A stretch of DNA of 29,363 bases from Veillonellaceae bacterium (GTDB lineage Bacteria; Bacillota; Negativicutes; Veillonellales; Veillonellaceae). The stretch's first letter is position 1. Each line of letters begins with the position of its first letter. This document shows positions 6,531-14,074 of the stretch, in pieces. Both the position numbers and the translations under genes were made by a program. The DNA lies in the NCBI GenBank assembly GCA_900765165.1, contig CAAFQR010000059.1, positions 1 to 29,363 of the forward strand. Direction: 5' to 3'. The notes below the pieces were generated by a model. The model searched no databases and had not been told where the DNA came from. It worked only from the letters and a program-made list of their open reading frames with translations.

Positions 6531-7169
6531 TTAAGCGCGTGCGGCTTTTACTGCGGCTACGAACTTTTGGGCAGTAGCGGTAATTTCTTCTAATGTCTTT
6601 CCGCCACCAGTCAACGCTCCGCCGGCACCAACAGCTACGGCACCTGCTTTGAACCATTCAGCTACGTTGTCGATGCTAACGCCACCGGTCGGCATCATCT
6701 GAGCCTGCGGCAATGGGCCTTTAACAGCTTTGATGAACTTGCTGCCAACCACTTCGCCCGGGAATACTTTTACGATGTCAGCACCCAATTCCAAAGCCTG
6801 GATAACACCCTGAATGGTAGTGGTGCCAGGCATGCAAGCTACGCGGTAGCGGTTGCACATTTTGATAGTTGCTTCGTCAAATGCCGGGGATACTACGAAA
6901 GCAGCGCCGTTGATGATAGCCAAACGAGCGGTTTCAGCGTCGAGCACAGTGCCGGCACCGATAACTACGTCTGCATTGTCCTTGTATTTTTCGGACAACG
7001 TCAAAATGGCTTCATGAGCGCGCGGCGTGGTGAATGCCACTTCGATAGCCGTAACGCCGCCTGCGATACATGCTTCGGAAATTTCAACAGCTTCCGCCGG
7101 TGTGTTACCACGAATAACTGCTACAACGCCAATTTTCTTTACTGCTGCTACTGCTTGTTCCTTGTACAT
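6531..7169 (-). CDS. kdgA: 2-dehydro-3-deoxy-phosphogluconate (KDPG/KHG) aldolase
   Basis: 212 residues, a typical Eda/KdgA class I aldolase. It splits KDPG into pyruvate and glyceraldehyde-3-phosphate. The (beta/alpha)8 barrel motifs are VAVIRG (~16-21), catalytic Glu43 in AIEVAFTTP, GAGTV (~71), CMPGTTT (~112), and the Schiff-base Lys134 in DIVKVFPGE. PTGGV (~156) would bind phosphate. The ATG has GGAGG upstream. It is the last gene of the lacI-kduI-kdgK-kdgA operon. The 104-nt gap after kdgK contains a partly paired stretch (TGCCACCG...CGG...TGGCA) and a doubled word, AATCAGTAATT. The stop is directly followed by element E2. Confidence 0.93.
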   Translation of the reverse strand: MYKEQAVAAVKKIGVVAVIRGNTPAEAVEISEACIAGGVTAIEVAFTTPRAHEAILTLSEKYKDNADVVIGAGTVLDAETARLAIINGAAFVVSPAFDEATIKMCNRYRVACMPGTTTIQGVIQALELGADIVKVFPGEVVGSKFIKAVKGPLPQAQMMPTGGVSIDNVAEWFKAGAVAVGAGGALTGGGKTLEEITATAQKFVAAVKAARA

Positions 7170-7273
7170 AAAAGACCTCCAAATTTGTAAAATAAACTTC
7201 CTCTAATACAATAACTGCCAAATACCGCCATAAAACGGTGGCAAGTAAATTACTGATTAAAACTAGCTGTTAA

Positions 7274-8224
7274 TTACTGATTGAGCTTAGCCGTGGCTTG
7301 GAATGCTTTCAGCTGTTCCGGCGTCGGCAAGCCTTCGTTGTCGCCTTCTACCATAACGGCCAAGGCGCCAATGGCAGCCCCGCGGGTAGCGGCTTCCGGC
7401 CAGCTAAGACCTTCCAAACGAGCACTAATGGTACCAACGGCGAAGCCATCGCCGGCACCAACGGTGTCCACCACGTGTTCTACGATGTACGCCGGCGTAT
7501 ACCATTCGCCATCCGTAGATTTCACGTACGCACCTTTCGTGCCTCGTTTGATAACAACGGTTTTCACGCCGCGGCTAATATAGAAATCCGCAATGGCTTC
7601 CGGCGTATCAAGGCCAGTGAGGATTTTACCTTCCCCAAGACCAGGCAACACGATATCTGCCAAGAAGGCAAGTTCATTGATGGTGTCGCGCATAACCGCT
7701 TCGGACGGCCACAGCGCCGGACGCAAATTCGTGTCGAAGGAAACCTGAACGCCAGCGGCTTTCGCGGCTTTCATCATTGCTTCGATAGTATCGCGGCACG
7801 ATGCAGATAAGGCCGCCGGAATACCGGTAACGTGCAAATGATCATAAGCGCTCCAGTCAACGGTGTCCACGATGGACGGTTCCATGTGGGAGAATGCCGT
7901 AAAACGACGGAAGTTTACTACTTCCGGATCCCCTTCCAGCGTTTTCGCCTTCAGCTGCATGCCGGTGCGGTTTATTTCATCAAGCTCGATATAATCCGTC
8001 GTAATGCCCTGTTCCTGCAAAAAGTCCAAAATGTGCTGACCAAACGGGTCGTTGCCAACGCGGCTAATGTACGCCGTCTTGTGACCTAAGCGGCTCATGC
8101 CTACAGCGAAATTCACTTCGGCGCCACACACGTAGCGCGTAAACTGCGTTACATCCTTCAAAGCCTTCGGCTCGTTCGCCACCAATAAGCCCATCGGTTC
8201 GCCGATGGTTAATACCTTTGCCAT
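7274..8224 (-). CDS. kdgK: 2-dehydro-3-deoxygluconate (KDG) kinase, PfkB family
   Basis: 316 residues from the ATG at 8224, which has GGAGG 5 nt upstream; an ATG four codons earlier (8236) has none. PfkB/ribokinase fold: N-terminal GEPMGLLVA, GAEVNFAVGMSRLG (~34-47, sugar-binding Gly region), SRVGNDPFG (54-62), FDTNLRPALW (163-172, typical of KDG kinases), and DTVGAGDGF (253-261) with catalytic base Asp259 and the anion hole. It phosphorylates KDG to KDPG, the substrate of the next gene. It lies 45 nt after kduI with no terminator. A general sugar kinase is possible in principle, but the neighbours make KDG the likely substrate. Confidence 0.93.
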   Translation of the reverse strand: MAKVLTIGEPMGLLVANEPKALKDVTQFTRYVCGAEVNFAVGMSRLGHKTAYISRVGNDPFGQHILDFLQEQGITTDYIELDEINRTGMQLKAKTLEGDPEVVNFRRFTAFSHMEPSIVDTVDWSAYDHLHVTGIPAALSASCRDTIEAMMKAAKAAGVQVSFDTNLRPALWPSEAVMRDTINELAFLADIVLPGLGEGKILTGLDTPEAIADFYISRGVKTVVIKRGTKGAYVKSTDGEWYTPAYIVEHVVDTVGAGDGFAVGTISARLEGLSWPEAATRGAAIGALAVMVEGDNEGLPTPEQLKAFQATAKLNQ

Positions 8225-8269
8225 ACTGTCCTCCATTGCTTCTGAAATAATGTGTAATGTACGGTTAAA

Positions 8270-9112
8270 TTATTTAAGATCGTAAATGCTCACTTCATTC
8301 ATATCATCAAATTCACGGTTTTCACCGGCCATAGCCCAAATGAACGCATAGTTTGTCGTGCCGGCGCCGGAATGCAAGCTCCAAGCCGGGCTAATAACGG
8401 CTTCTTCATTGTGCATGATGATGTGACGGGTTTCGTCCGGTTTGCCCATAAGATGCACTACCACGTCCGTCTTCGGCAGTTCCAAGTAGAAATACACTTC
8501 CATGCGGCGTTCGTGAATGTGCGGCGGCATGGAATTCCAAATACTGCCCGGTTTTAATCGCGTTAAGCCCATAGAAAGCTGGCACGTTTCCAAAACGGCC
8601 GGATGGATAAACTGATTAATGGTCCGCGCATTACCGCTTTCGGCTGCGCCCATTTCCTGTTTGTTGGCCTCAGCCTGCGTGATGAGCGTTGTCTTGTACG
8701 CCCGATGAGCCGGTGCGGAAGCCATATAGAACTTCGCCGGATTGTTCTGGTCCTTGCTGGCAAACGTAACGGACTTCGTACCGCACGTAATGTACAAGCA
8801 GTCCGTATAGGTCATTTCAAAGGTCTGACCGTCCGCAATAACAACGCCATCGCCACCAACGTTGAAGATGCCGATTTCTCGGCGTTCAAGGAAATAATGG
8901 GTGCCGAAGGTTTGCCATACGTCCATGCCTTTTTCAATGCTTACCGTTTCATGCATCGGCATGCAGCCTAGCGTCACCATGCGGTCCGCGTGGCTATATA
9001 CCGACACCACTTCGTCCGGCTTAAACAAACCGTCTATTAAAAACTCTTGGCGTAATTCGTCCGTCGTGTACCGTTTGTAATCACGGGGGCTAACACCGTA
9101 TCGAATATCCAT
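8270..9112 (-). CDS. kduI: 5-dehydro-4-deoxy-D-glucuronate isomerase
   Basis: 280 residues from the ATG at 9112 (AAGGAG, 8-nt spacing), against about 278 for the family. The cupin-type isomerase converts 4-deoxy-5-ketouronate to 3-deoxy-2,5-diketogluconate in the cytoplasm. Metal ligands His198, His200, Glu205 (PPHIHERR) and His247 (SLHSG) match the zinc site of characterised KduI with a constant offset. It starts 16 nt after the regulator gene. The usual partner dehydrogenase kduD is not in the window, so the step from diketogluconate to KDG must be encoded elsewhere. Confidence 0.95.
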   Translation of the reverse strand: MDIRYGVSPRDYKRYTTDELRQEFLIDGLFKPDEVVSVYSHADRMVTLGCMPMHETVSIEKGMDVWQTFGTHYFLERREIGIFNVGGDGVVIADGQTFEMTYTDCLYITCGTKSVTFASKDQNNPAKFYMASAPAHRAYKTTLITQAEANKQEMGAAESGNARTINQFIHPAVLETCQLSMGLTRLKPGSIWNSMPPHIHERRMEVYFYLELPKTDVVVHLMGKPDETRHIIMHNEEAVISPAWSLHSGAGTTNYAFIWAMAGENREFDDMNEVSIYDLK

Positions 9113-9128
9113 AGAGATCACTCCTTTG

Positions 9129-10211
9129 TTAAAGCGATTGCCGTACGATTAAGCGGCACGGCAAAATATCTACGCGTGAAGCGTCGGCCTCCGCGTTTTG
9201 GGCGCTACCGGCGCTCATTGCGCCAGCCGGCTCAGTGCCTTGCGGTCCTTGCTCAACACCTTGCGAACCTTGCTCAGCACTTTGAATCTGCTGTAGCAGG
9301 CGCTCCGCACTGCGCTTACCTAAGTCATAGGTGGGCACTTCCATCACGGTAATGCCCGGCCCGATAACATCCATCCAAGGCCAGTTATCGTAGGCCCCAA
9401 GGCCTACTGTCTTGCCAATTTCCAACTGATGCTGGCGGCACAGCTTGGCCAAATCATTGAGCACAATGCCGTTTCCGGCCAACACCGCTCGCTGCGGGCC
9501 GCCCTTTACGAAGACCAGCACCTGCTGTTCCATTTTTGCCAAATCGGCCGGTCCGTATTCGACCACCGCGCCTTCATGGCCCCACAATTCGTGATGGTAC
9601 CGCTTGAACGCGTCCGTTCGGTTTCGCCGAATGCCGTTCGTGCCCACCGTGCCTGTTACGTAGCACACGTCCGTGTAGCCTTTATCCTTCATGAATTTAA
9701 GCATGTCGGCCATGCTTTGGTTCGTATCTGACATCACTAGCGGTCCTTCGAAACCATTGACGGGCCTGTCCGCTAGGATTATGGGCGCATGCAAACGATT
9801 CACTTCATTGAGGTACGCCACGTCAGCGCCGGTGGCATTGATGATGAGCCCGTCCACGCCTTGAGCCAGCATGGATTGGATGTACTTGCGTTCCGTTTCC
9901 GGATTGTCGCCGGCATCGGCTAAGAGCACCGTGTACCCGGCCTTTTCGCATTGCTCCGTAATGCCTTTAAAGAGAAATGACGAGAAAGGGCTCGTAATAT
10001 CCGACACAAGGACGCCAATCATTAGGCTTTGCTGGAGCCGTAAGCTGCGCGCCATTTTATTCGGTTTGTATTCCGACTTGCCAATGGCTTCGGCAATACG
10101 CTGTCTTGTCGCTTCTGACATGAATTCGTATTTGCCGTTCAAGTACCGGGAAATAGTGGTCGCCGAAAATCCCGTTTCCTTGGCAATGTCTGCAATTGTT
10201 ACCTTTGCCAC
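9129..10211 (-). CDS. LacI-family regulator of the uronate operon, with a repeat-bearing C-terminal insertion
   Basis: The most likely start is the GTG at 10211: AAGGAGG lies 5 nt upstream and the protein then begins right at the helix-turn-helix (AKVTIADIAKETGFSATTIS). The frame stays open to 10265, but that extension runs through the operator. 360 residues. Order: HTH and hinge (2-60, ending ARSLRLQQS), then the periplasmic-binding-type sensor domain (IGVLVSDITSPFSS, VDGLIINATG, DRPV). Near the C terminus, before the final strand (DILPCRLIVRQSL), there is a Gln/Gly/Glu/Ala-rich insert of about 40 residues that includes EQGSQGV-EQGPQGT, encoded by a 21-nt tandem repeat. First gene of the operon, so likely autoregulated. 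The inducer is probably KDG or KDPG (inference). Confidence 0.88.
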   Translation of the reverse strand: MAKVTIADIAKETGFSATTISRYLNGKYEFMSEATRQRIAEAIGKSEYKPNKMARSLRLQQSLMIGVLVSDITSPFSSFLFKGITEQCEKAGYTVLLADAGDNPETERKYIQSMLAQGVDGLIINATGADVAYLNEVNRLHAPIILADRPVNGFEGPLVMSDTNQSMADMLKFMKDKGYTDVCYVTGTVGTNGIRRNRTDAFKRYHHELWGHEGAVVEYGPADLAKMEQQVLVFVKGGPQRAVLAGNGIVLNDLAKLCRQHQLEIGKTVGLGAYDNWPWMDVIGPGITVMEVPTYDLGKRSAERLLQQIQSAEQGSQGVEQGPQGTEPAGAMSAGSAQNAEADASRVDILPCRLIVRQSL

Positions 10212-10243
10212 AGCCGCCTCCTTAGAAATCGTTACACGAAAAC

Positions 10244-10263
10244 GTTTAACGAAATCGTTAAAC
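10244..10263. promoter_or_regulatory. Candidate operator in the uronate operon leader
   Basis: GTTTAACG-AAAT-CGTTAAAC is a perfect 8-bp inverted repeat starting about 10 nt after the predicted transcription start. On the minus strand TAACGATTTC occurs twice in a row here. The position suits a roadblock by the LacI protein encoded directly downstream. Confidence 0.55.
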
Positions 10264-10279
10264 ATAAGAACTTACCTAC

Positions 10280-10308
10280 ATAATACACTACTACCAGGCC
10301 AATGACAA
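10280..10308 (-). promoter_or_regulatory. Promoter of the lacI-kduI-kdgK-kdgA operon
   Basis: On the minus strand, TTGTCA (10303-10308), a 17-bp spacer and TATTAT (10280-10285). The predicted start is near 10273, about 60 nt before the regulator's GTG. Confidence 0.7.
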
Positions 10309-10414
10309 CGGGCAAAAATATATCCGTTTGTCATACACTTAACTTTTCACTGTTATAAAATTGATAACTCACCGATAAGCGGTAATTCTTCCGCATCAAG
10401 CACTCCCTTGATAC

Positions 10415-10458
10415 ATAAAAAAAGACTATGTAAGCGCTTTCAAAACGCCTACATAGTC
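10415..10458 (-). terminator. azlCD terminator
   Basis: GACTATGTA-GCG (10424-10436) pairs with CGC-TACATAGTC (10446-10458); on the minus strand a run of seven T follows. It separates azlD from the uronate operon. The sequence between 10459 and 10564 holds nothing else that I recognise. Confidence 0.8.
10429..10442. promoter_or_regulatory. cre-like / LacI-family operator motif
   Basis: TGTAAGCGCTTTCA matches the CcpA cre consensus TGWAANCGNTNWCA at every position and has the AAGCGCTT core common to LacI/GalR operators. It lies about 120 bp upstream of the uronate operon's -35 and overlaps the azlCD terminator stem and loop, so part of the match may be incidental. Confidence 0.45.
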
Positions 10459-10564
10459 CGTAAACTTTATCGAGTATATGCAATTGTCATACTTGCACGA
10501 AAACGTCCTCCGAAAACGCTAACCTAAACCATTAGCCAGCGCTTCCGGCCTTGTCTTTCTTGCT

Positions 10565-10909
10565 TTACACCTGCCCCATAACGCGGATGAGCACCATGTA
10601 CACAACGGTACTAACGGCAATGCTTAAGAGCATGTTGCGGCGCCAACCGTGAAGCGCCGTCAACACGACCAGCGCAATGCCGGCCGGCAGCCACTGTTCT
10701 TCGCCGCCAAAGGCGATGTCCTTCAAGGAGTACACTAGCAAGAAGCCCATAACAGCCGGTGGCAATACACGGCCTAAAAAGGCGACGATTGCCGGCGGTT
10801 CTGCCTTGCGGGATAAAAGCAAGAACGTTGTGAAGCGGGTAATCATCGTGCCGAGCACGCACATGCCAATTGTAATGGCAATTTGTAACGTTGTTAACGG
10901 TAAATCCAT
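10565..10909 (-). CDS. azlD: AzlD-family subunit of a branched-chain amino-acid exporter
   Basis: 114 residues, about the usual AzlD size, with four hydrophobic segments. Typical features are the N-terminal ITIGMCVLGTMITRFTTFLLL (Thr-Arg-Phe signature) and LGRVLPPAVMGFLLVYSLK. With AzlC it forms a membrane exporter for branched-chain amino acids and analogues. The azlC stop codon TAA is directly followed by this ATG, so translation is almost certainly coupled. Confidence 0.88.
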   Translation of the reverse strand: MDLPLTTLQIAITIGMCVLGTMITRFTTFLLLSRKAEPPAIVAFLGRVLPPAVMGFLLVYSLKDIAFGGEEQWLPAGIALVVLTALHGWRRNMLLSIAVSTVVYMVLIRVMGQV

Positions 10910-11620
10910 TTACGCCACCTCTTCCAGATCGAGCCGTTCCGTTTTGCGAAGGGCAATGCACACAGCGAGGACGCCGATGATGGCTGGTATCATGAACACT
11001 TTGGGTCCAAAGATAGCAAGCATAATCCCCGACACGACAACGCCGGAAATGCCGAAGTGCTTCTGCTTTGCCGTCAGCAATGTTTCCAAGAACAACACGG
11101 CGAATAACGCCACCAGCGTGAATTCAATGCCTTTTAAGCTAAAGTTGATGAAGCCGCCGGCGATGGAACCAAGCGCTACGCCACCTACCCAATAGCAATA
11201 ATCAAGAGTCGTAACGGTCAAGTAGAACCAGCCTTTATTGGCTTCTTCCGGCACGTCGGCAGTAACATTTACCGCAAAGGTTTCATCACAAAGACCGAAG
11301 ATGAGGAAGAACTTCTTCCACCCCGTGCCGCGGTACGCTTCTAACAGCGACAAGCCATAAAAGAAATGACGGGCGTTTACAACTAGCGTCAACAGCAGTG
11401 CGCCGAGCGGATCAAAGGGCGAAAACAGGAGCGTCGCCGCCAAAAATTCCATGGACCCGGCGAAAATCGTTGACGACATCAGAATCGGCAAGTACCACGG
11501 TAGGCCAAGTCCGGTTGCGTAGAGCCCATAGGCCAATCCTAAGAAAATAAATCCGGCAAATATGGGAATTGTTATGGGCCACGCCAGAGAAATGCCTAAG
11601 CGTCTTGAATCACTACTCAT
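10910..11620 (-). CDS. azlC: AzlC-family large subunit of a branched-chain amino-acid exporter
   Basis: 236 residues from the ATG at 11620 (AAGGAG, 8-nt spacing); the GTG three codons earlier overlaps the ribosome site. Family words: PIFAGFIFLGLAYGLYA, PILMSSTIFAGSMEFLAATLL, VVNARHFFYGLSLLE and FGLCDETFAV. The protein has about six to seven membrane spans. It is first in the azlCD pair and is divergent from the membrane-protein gene at 11682; the 61-bp spacer contains TTATAATAG framed by CTATG/CATAG, probably serving as -10 on both strands. Confidence 0.9.
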   Translation of the reverse strand: MSSDSRRLGISLAWPITIPIFAGFIFLGLAYGLYATGLGLPWYLPILMSSTIFAGSMEFLAATLLFSPFDPLGALLLTLVVNARHFFYGLSLLEAYRGTGWKKFFLIFGLCDETFAVNVTADVPEEANKGWFYLTVTTLDYCYWVGGVALGSIAGGFINFSLKGIEFTLVALFAVLFLETLLTAKQKHFGISGVVVSGIMLAIFGPKVFMIPAIIGVLAVCIALRKTERLDLEEVA

Positions 11621-11681
11621 GGGCCTCACTCCTTTCTATGTTATAATAGACATAGCAAATTCTAAACAAAGGAGGCTTGCT

Positions 11682-12368
11682 ATGTCATCATTAGTTACTA
11701 TGCTACTGGAAGCGCTGCGCTATCCGGATCAAACCGTGCGGCGCTGGTCTATACAACCGCCGCCGTTTTCACTCAAGCAAGGGCTGCTATTTTGGTTCGT
11801 CCTTCATATACTATGGCTTGTGCCGACGTGGTACTTACTGCCTGCCGGCACTGACGACGCCTTGCCGACCGATTACGGCTGGCTTTATATCATCGGCACC
11901 GCCATCGGGCAAATCCTCATATGGTGGGTAGAAATGTATATATTCTGGCGTTCGTTGCGCTTTTTCGCCACGCCGTGTCCCAAATGGCCGTTTCTGACCA
12001 CCATCTTCTGGCAGTCCATCGCCATCACCTTGGTCAACGTCTTCGTCGTATGGCTCAATTACGCCATGGTCGCACTCTACGGGCACGTGCTCTTCCACGA
12101 GTTTACCGGCAGTAGCGCTGATGATTTATTCAGCTTAGTGAGCGGGGTCATCCTCATCTACCACCTCGTACTGTTGTATAAAGCGTCCCGTCATCATACG
12201 GGGGTAACCATCCCCGGTTACCTAGGCTCCTGGTTCTTAACCGGCTTACTCCTCACGGCATGCGCCTTCGCCGTAAGCCTCTTACTCATGCTCGTACTCA
12301 CCATCGTCGGCATCGCCTTCGGCTTCGTGTTCCCCTTCTTGCATTGGCAAGACTTCTTACCGTGGTAA
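11682..12368 (+). CDS. Yip1-like integral membrane protein of unknown function
   Basis: 228 residues from the ATG at 11682, preceded by AAAGGAGG; the frame is open farther upstream, but that part runs antisense through azlC. A short polar N terminus (LLEALRYPDQTVRRWSIQPPPF) is followed by five hydrophobic stretches rich in Trp, Phe and Leu. Layout and size resemble Yip1-domain proteins, but I see no decisive motif, so no function is assigned. It is divergent from azlC and convergent with the MetE-like gene, from which a terminator separates it. Confidence 0.8.
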   Translation: MSSLVTMLLEALRYPDQTVRRWSIQPPPFSLKQGLLFWFVLHILWLVPTWYLLPAGTDDALPTDYGWLYIIGTAIGQILIWWVEMYIFWRSLRFFATPCPKWPFLTTIFWQSIAITLVNVFVVWLNYAMVALYGHVLFHEFTGSSADDLFSLVSGVILIYHLVLLYKASRHHTGVTIPGYLGSWFLTGLLLTACAFAVSLLLMLVLTIVGIAFGFVFPFLHWQDFLPW

Positions 12369-12405
12369 CTGGTGAAATGAACAGCCTCATCAAACTGTAT
12401 ACTGT

Positions 12406-12472
12406 GGCTCGCCTACGCGAGCCTGTAATAAAGAGCGGTAGCGACGCAAAACGTCGTTACCGCTCTTTTATT
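12406..12472. terminator. Hairpin and bidirectional terminator between convergent genes
   Basis: GGCTCGC-CTAC-GCGAGCC (12406-12423) is a perfect 7-bp hairpin. Next, AGAGCGGTAGCGACG (12432-12446) pairs with CGTCGTTACCGCTCT (12452-12466), with AATAA before and TTTTATT after, so it can work on both strands. Confidence 0.85.
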
Positions 12473-12562
12473 GTACTTACACAGTGCCATCATTGGCTAA
12501 CATGCTACTTAATCCAAGGGCCCCAGCGGTGCTGGGAGGCTTGTTATTTCAGAGGCCAAGAA

Positions 12563-13687
12563 CTACTCTCCCCAAACGCGATCTGCTACGCGTTTGATAA
12601 GGGCCAGTTTGGCAAACTGGTCGTCTTCAGTGAGCTCGTTGCCTTCTTCGGTGGAAGCGAAGCCACACTGCGGGCTAATAGCGAGCTGGTCCTTCGGCAC
12701 GTAAAGCTCAGCTTCTTTGATACGTGCTTCCAGGTCGGCTTCCGATTCTAATTCAGGGAATTTAGAGGTTACAAGACCTAACACAACGGTCTGGTTCTTG
12801 ATGTAACGGAGCGGCGTGAAACCACCGGCACGGTCTGAATCGTATTCCAAGAAGAAACCGTCGATTTTGCAGTTACTGAACAAGGTTTCAGCCACCGGTT
12901 CATAGCCGCCGGACGAGAACCACGTGGAGCGGAAGTTGCCGCGACAAATATGCATGGTAATGGTCATATCAGCGGGACGGTCCGCAATAGCGTAGTTAAT
13001 CACGTCCACATATTTTTTAGCGAGGCGATTAAGGTCGATGCCTTTCTTTGCGTACGCTTCACGTTTATTCTGGTCACAGAATTCGCCCCAAGACGTATCG
13101 TCGAACTGGAGGTAACGACAGCCGGCTTCGTAGAAGGCTTTTACAGCCTGACGATAGGTTTCGGCGATATCCTGGAACAACGCGTCTTCATCCTTGTAAA
13201 TATCGAGCGGCGTGTAGCTGTCCGGACGAACGCACACCATCAAATGAAGCATGGACGGCGATGGAATGGTCACTTTTGCTACCGCACGGCCGTCGACGAT
13301 TTTATTGAATTCTTTGAAGTCTTCGATGAACGGGTGCTTGCCAAAGCCTAATTTGCCGGTAATAGCGATGTTGGCTGCCTTCGGCTGATGACCTTTGAAG
13401 GCTACGAGCCATTTATCGACTTTAACTTCTTCGACGCCTTCCAAATCGGCGAGAAAGTCGAGGTGCCAATAACGGCGACGGAATTCACCGTCCGTTACGG
13501 CTTTAAGACCAACGGCGATCTGTTTATCTACGGATTTTGCGATTTCTTCGTTTTCTACCTTGCGAAGGCCCGCTGCATCAAGCTTACCTTCTGCGAAAGC
13601 GGCACGCGCTTCTTTTACGGCTTCCGGTCGCAAGAAGCTACCGACTACATCATATTTAAAGGGACCTTTTTTAATTGCTTCACTCAT
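12563..13687 (-). CDS. Core-MetE-type methyltransferase (YxjG/YxjH family), SAM-riboswitch controlled
   Basis: 374 residues, about the size of the C-terminal catalytic half of cobalamin-independent methionine synthase. Zinc/thiolate ligands are all in place: His246 and Cys248 (MHICRG), Glu281 (FLEYD) and Cys341 (SPQCGFAS). Other MetE-like words: VGSFLRP at the N terminus, VTDGEFRR (~64-71), YLQFDDTSW (~192-200). The N-terminal folate-binding half of full MetE is missing, as in B. subtilis YxjG/YxjH, whose genes are also S-box controlled. It probably makes methionine from homocysteine with a methyl donor other than free polyglutamylated methyl-THF; the donor cannot be read from sequence. The ATG has GAGAGGAG upstream. 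Confidence 0.88.
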   Translation of the reverse strand: MSEAIKKGPFKYDVVGSFLRPEAVKEARAAFAEGKLDAAGLRKVENEEIAKSVDKQIAVGLKAVTDGEFRRRYWHLDFLADLEGVEEVKVDKWLVAFKGHQPKAANIAITGKLGFGKHPFIEDFKEFNKIVDGRAVAKVTIPSPSMLHLMVCVRPDSYTPLDIYKDEDALFQDIAETYRQAVKAFYEAGCRYLQFDDTSWGEFCDQNKREAYAKKGIDLNRLAKKYVDVINYAIADRPADMTITMHICRGNFRSTWFSSGGYEPVAETLFSNCKIDGFFLEYDSDRAGGFTPLRYIKNQTVVLGLVTSKFPELESEADLEARIKEAELYVPKDQLAISPQCGFASTEEGNELTEDDQFAKLALIKRVADRVWGE

Positions 13688-13758
13688 AGTTAAAACTCCT
13701 CTCTCAAGTACACTATCTAATCGCCTAACCAGGGATACTCGTAACAGCCAGTTAGACT

Positions 13759-13783
13759 AAAAAAACGTTGTCCCCCGACAACG
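13759..13783 (-). terminator. Riboswitch expression-platform terminator
   Basis: On the minus strand CGTTGTC-GGG-GACAACG is followed by seven T. It lies right after the SAM aptamer and before the MetE-like gene, so SAM binding would favour termination. Confidence 0.85.
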
Positions 13784-13793
13784 CTTATTCGCT

Positions 13794-13885
13794 ATCATCT
13801 GCGGGTAAATCCCGAGGAATTGGCACCTTGCACTGGCAGGTTGCCGCAGCTTCACAGGGCCTCTCCCTCAGCTGCTCTTGATGAC
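13794..13885 (-). promoter_or_regulatory. SAM-I (S-box) riboswitch aptamer
   Basis: Reading the minus strand: P1 5' strand GTCATC, then AAGAG, GCTGAGGGA, GGCCC, the kink-turn/core words GAAGC and CGGCAACC, then AAGGTGC, CAATTCC, and closing P1 strand GATGAT. Order and spacing match the S-box consensus. The aptamer is about 92 nt and senses S-adenosylmethionine. Together with the downstream terminator it should switch off the MetE-like gene when SAM is plentiful. Confidence 0.95.
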
Positions 13886-13945
13886 CAATATGTAATTTGT
13901 ATGATTACGTTTCATATATCTATGTCATAGCGACATCTGCCTACT

Positions 13946-13974
13946 ATACTACAACATACATCGGTAAATGTCAA
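13946..13974 (-). promoter_or_regulatory. Promoter of the SAM-riboswitch/MetE-like unit
   Basis: On the minus strand TTGACA (13969-13974), a 17-bp spacer and TAGTAT (13946-13951), about 50 nt before the aptamer. Confidence 0.8.
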
Positions 13975-13976
13975 TG

Positions 13977-14074
13977 TAAAAACAGGCACCCCTACTGGAG
14001 TGCCTGTCATTATTTTTTATGAGCCGAAGCATGCGAACCCTTTATAATCTACACGCTATGGGATGTATAGATTA
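13977..14074 (-). terminator. hydA terminator and preceding hairpin
   Basis: The terminator stem is ACAGGCACTCC/GGGGTGCCTGT (13982-14007), followed by TTTT on the minus strand. A second hairpin, TAATCTATACA/TGTAGATTA (about 14046-14071), begins directly after the hydA stop. Confidence 0.75.

Noticed and set aside
10212..10265. Longer N terminus for the LacI regulator
   Set aside because: The extension overlaps the operator palindrome, has no ribosome site, and precedes the normal start of the HTH; the GTG at 10211 has AAGGAGG.
12471..12562. CCCAGC/GCTGGG hairpin as terminator of the MetE-like gene
   Set aside because: No T tract on the minus strand; the bidirectional hairpin at 12432-12466 is a better candidate.
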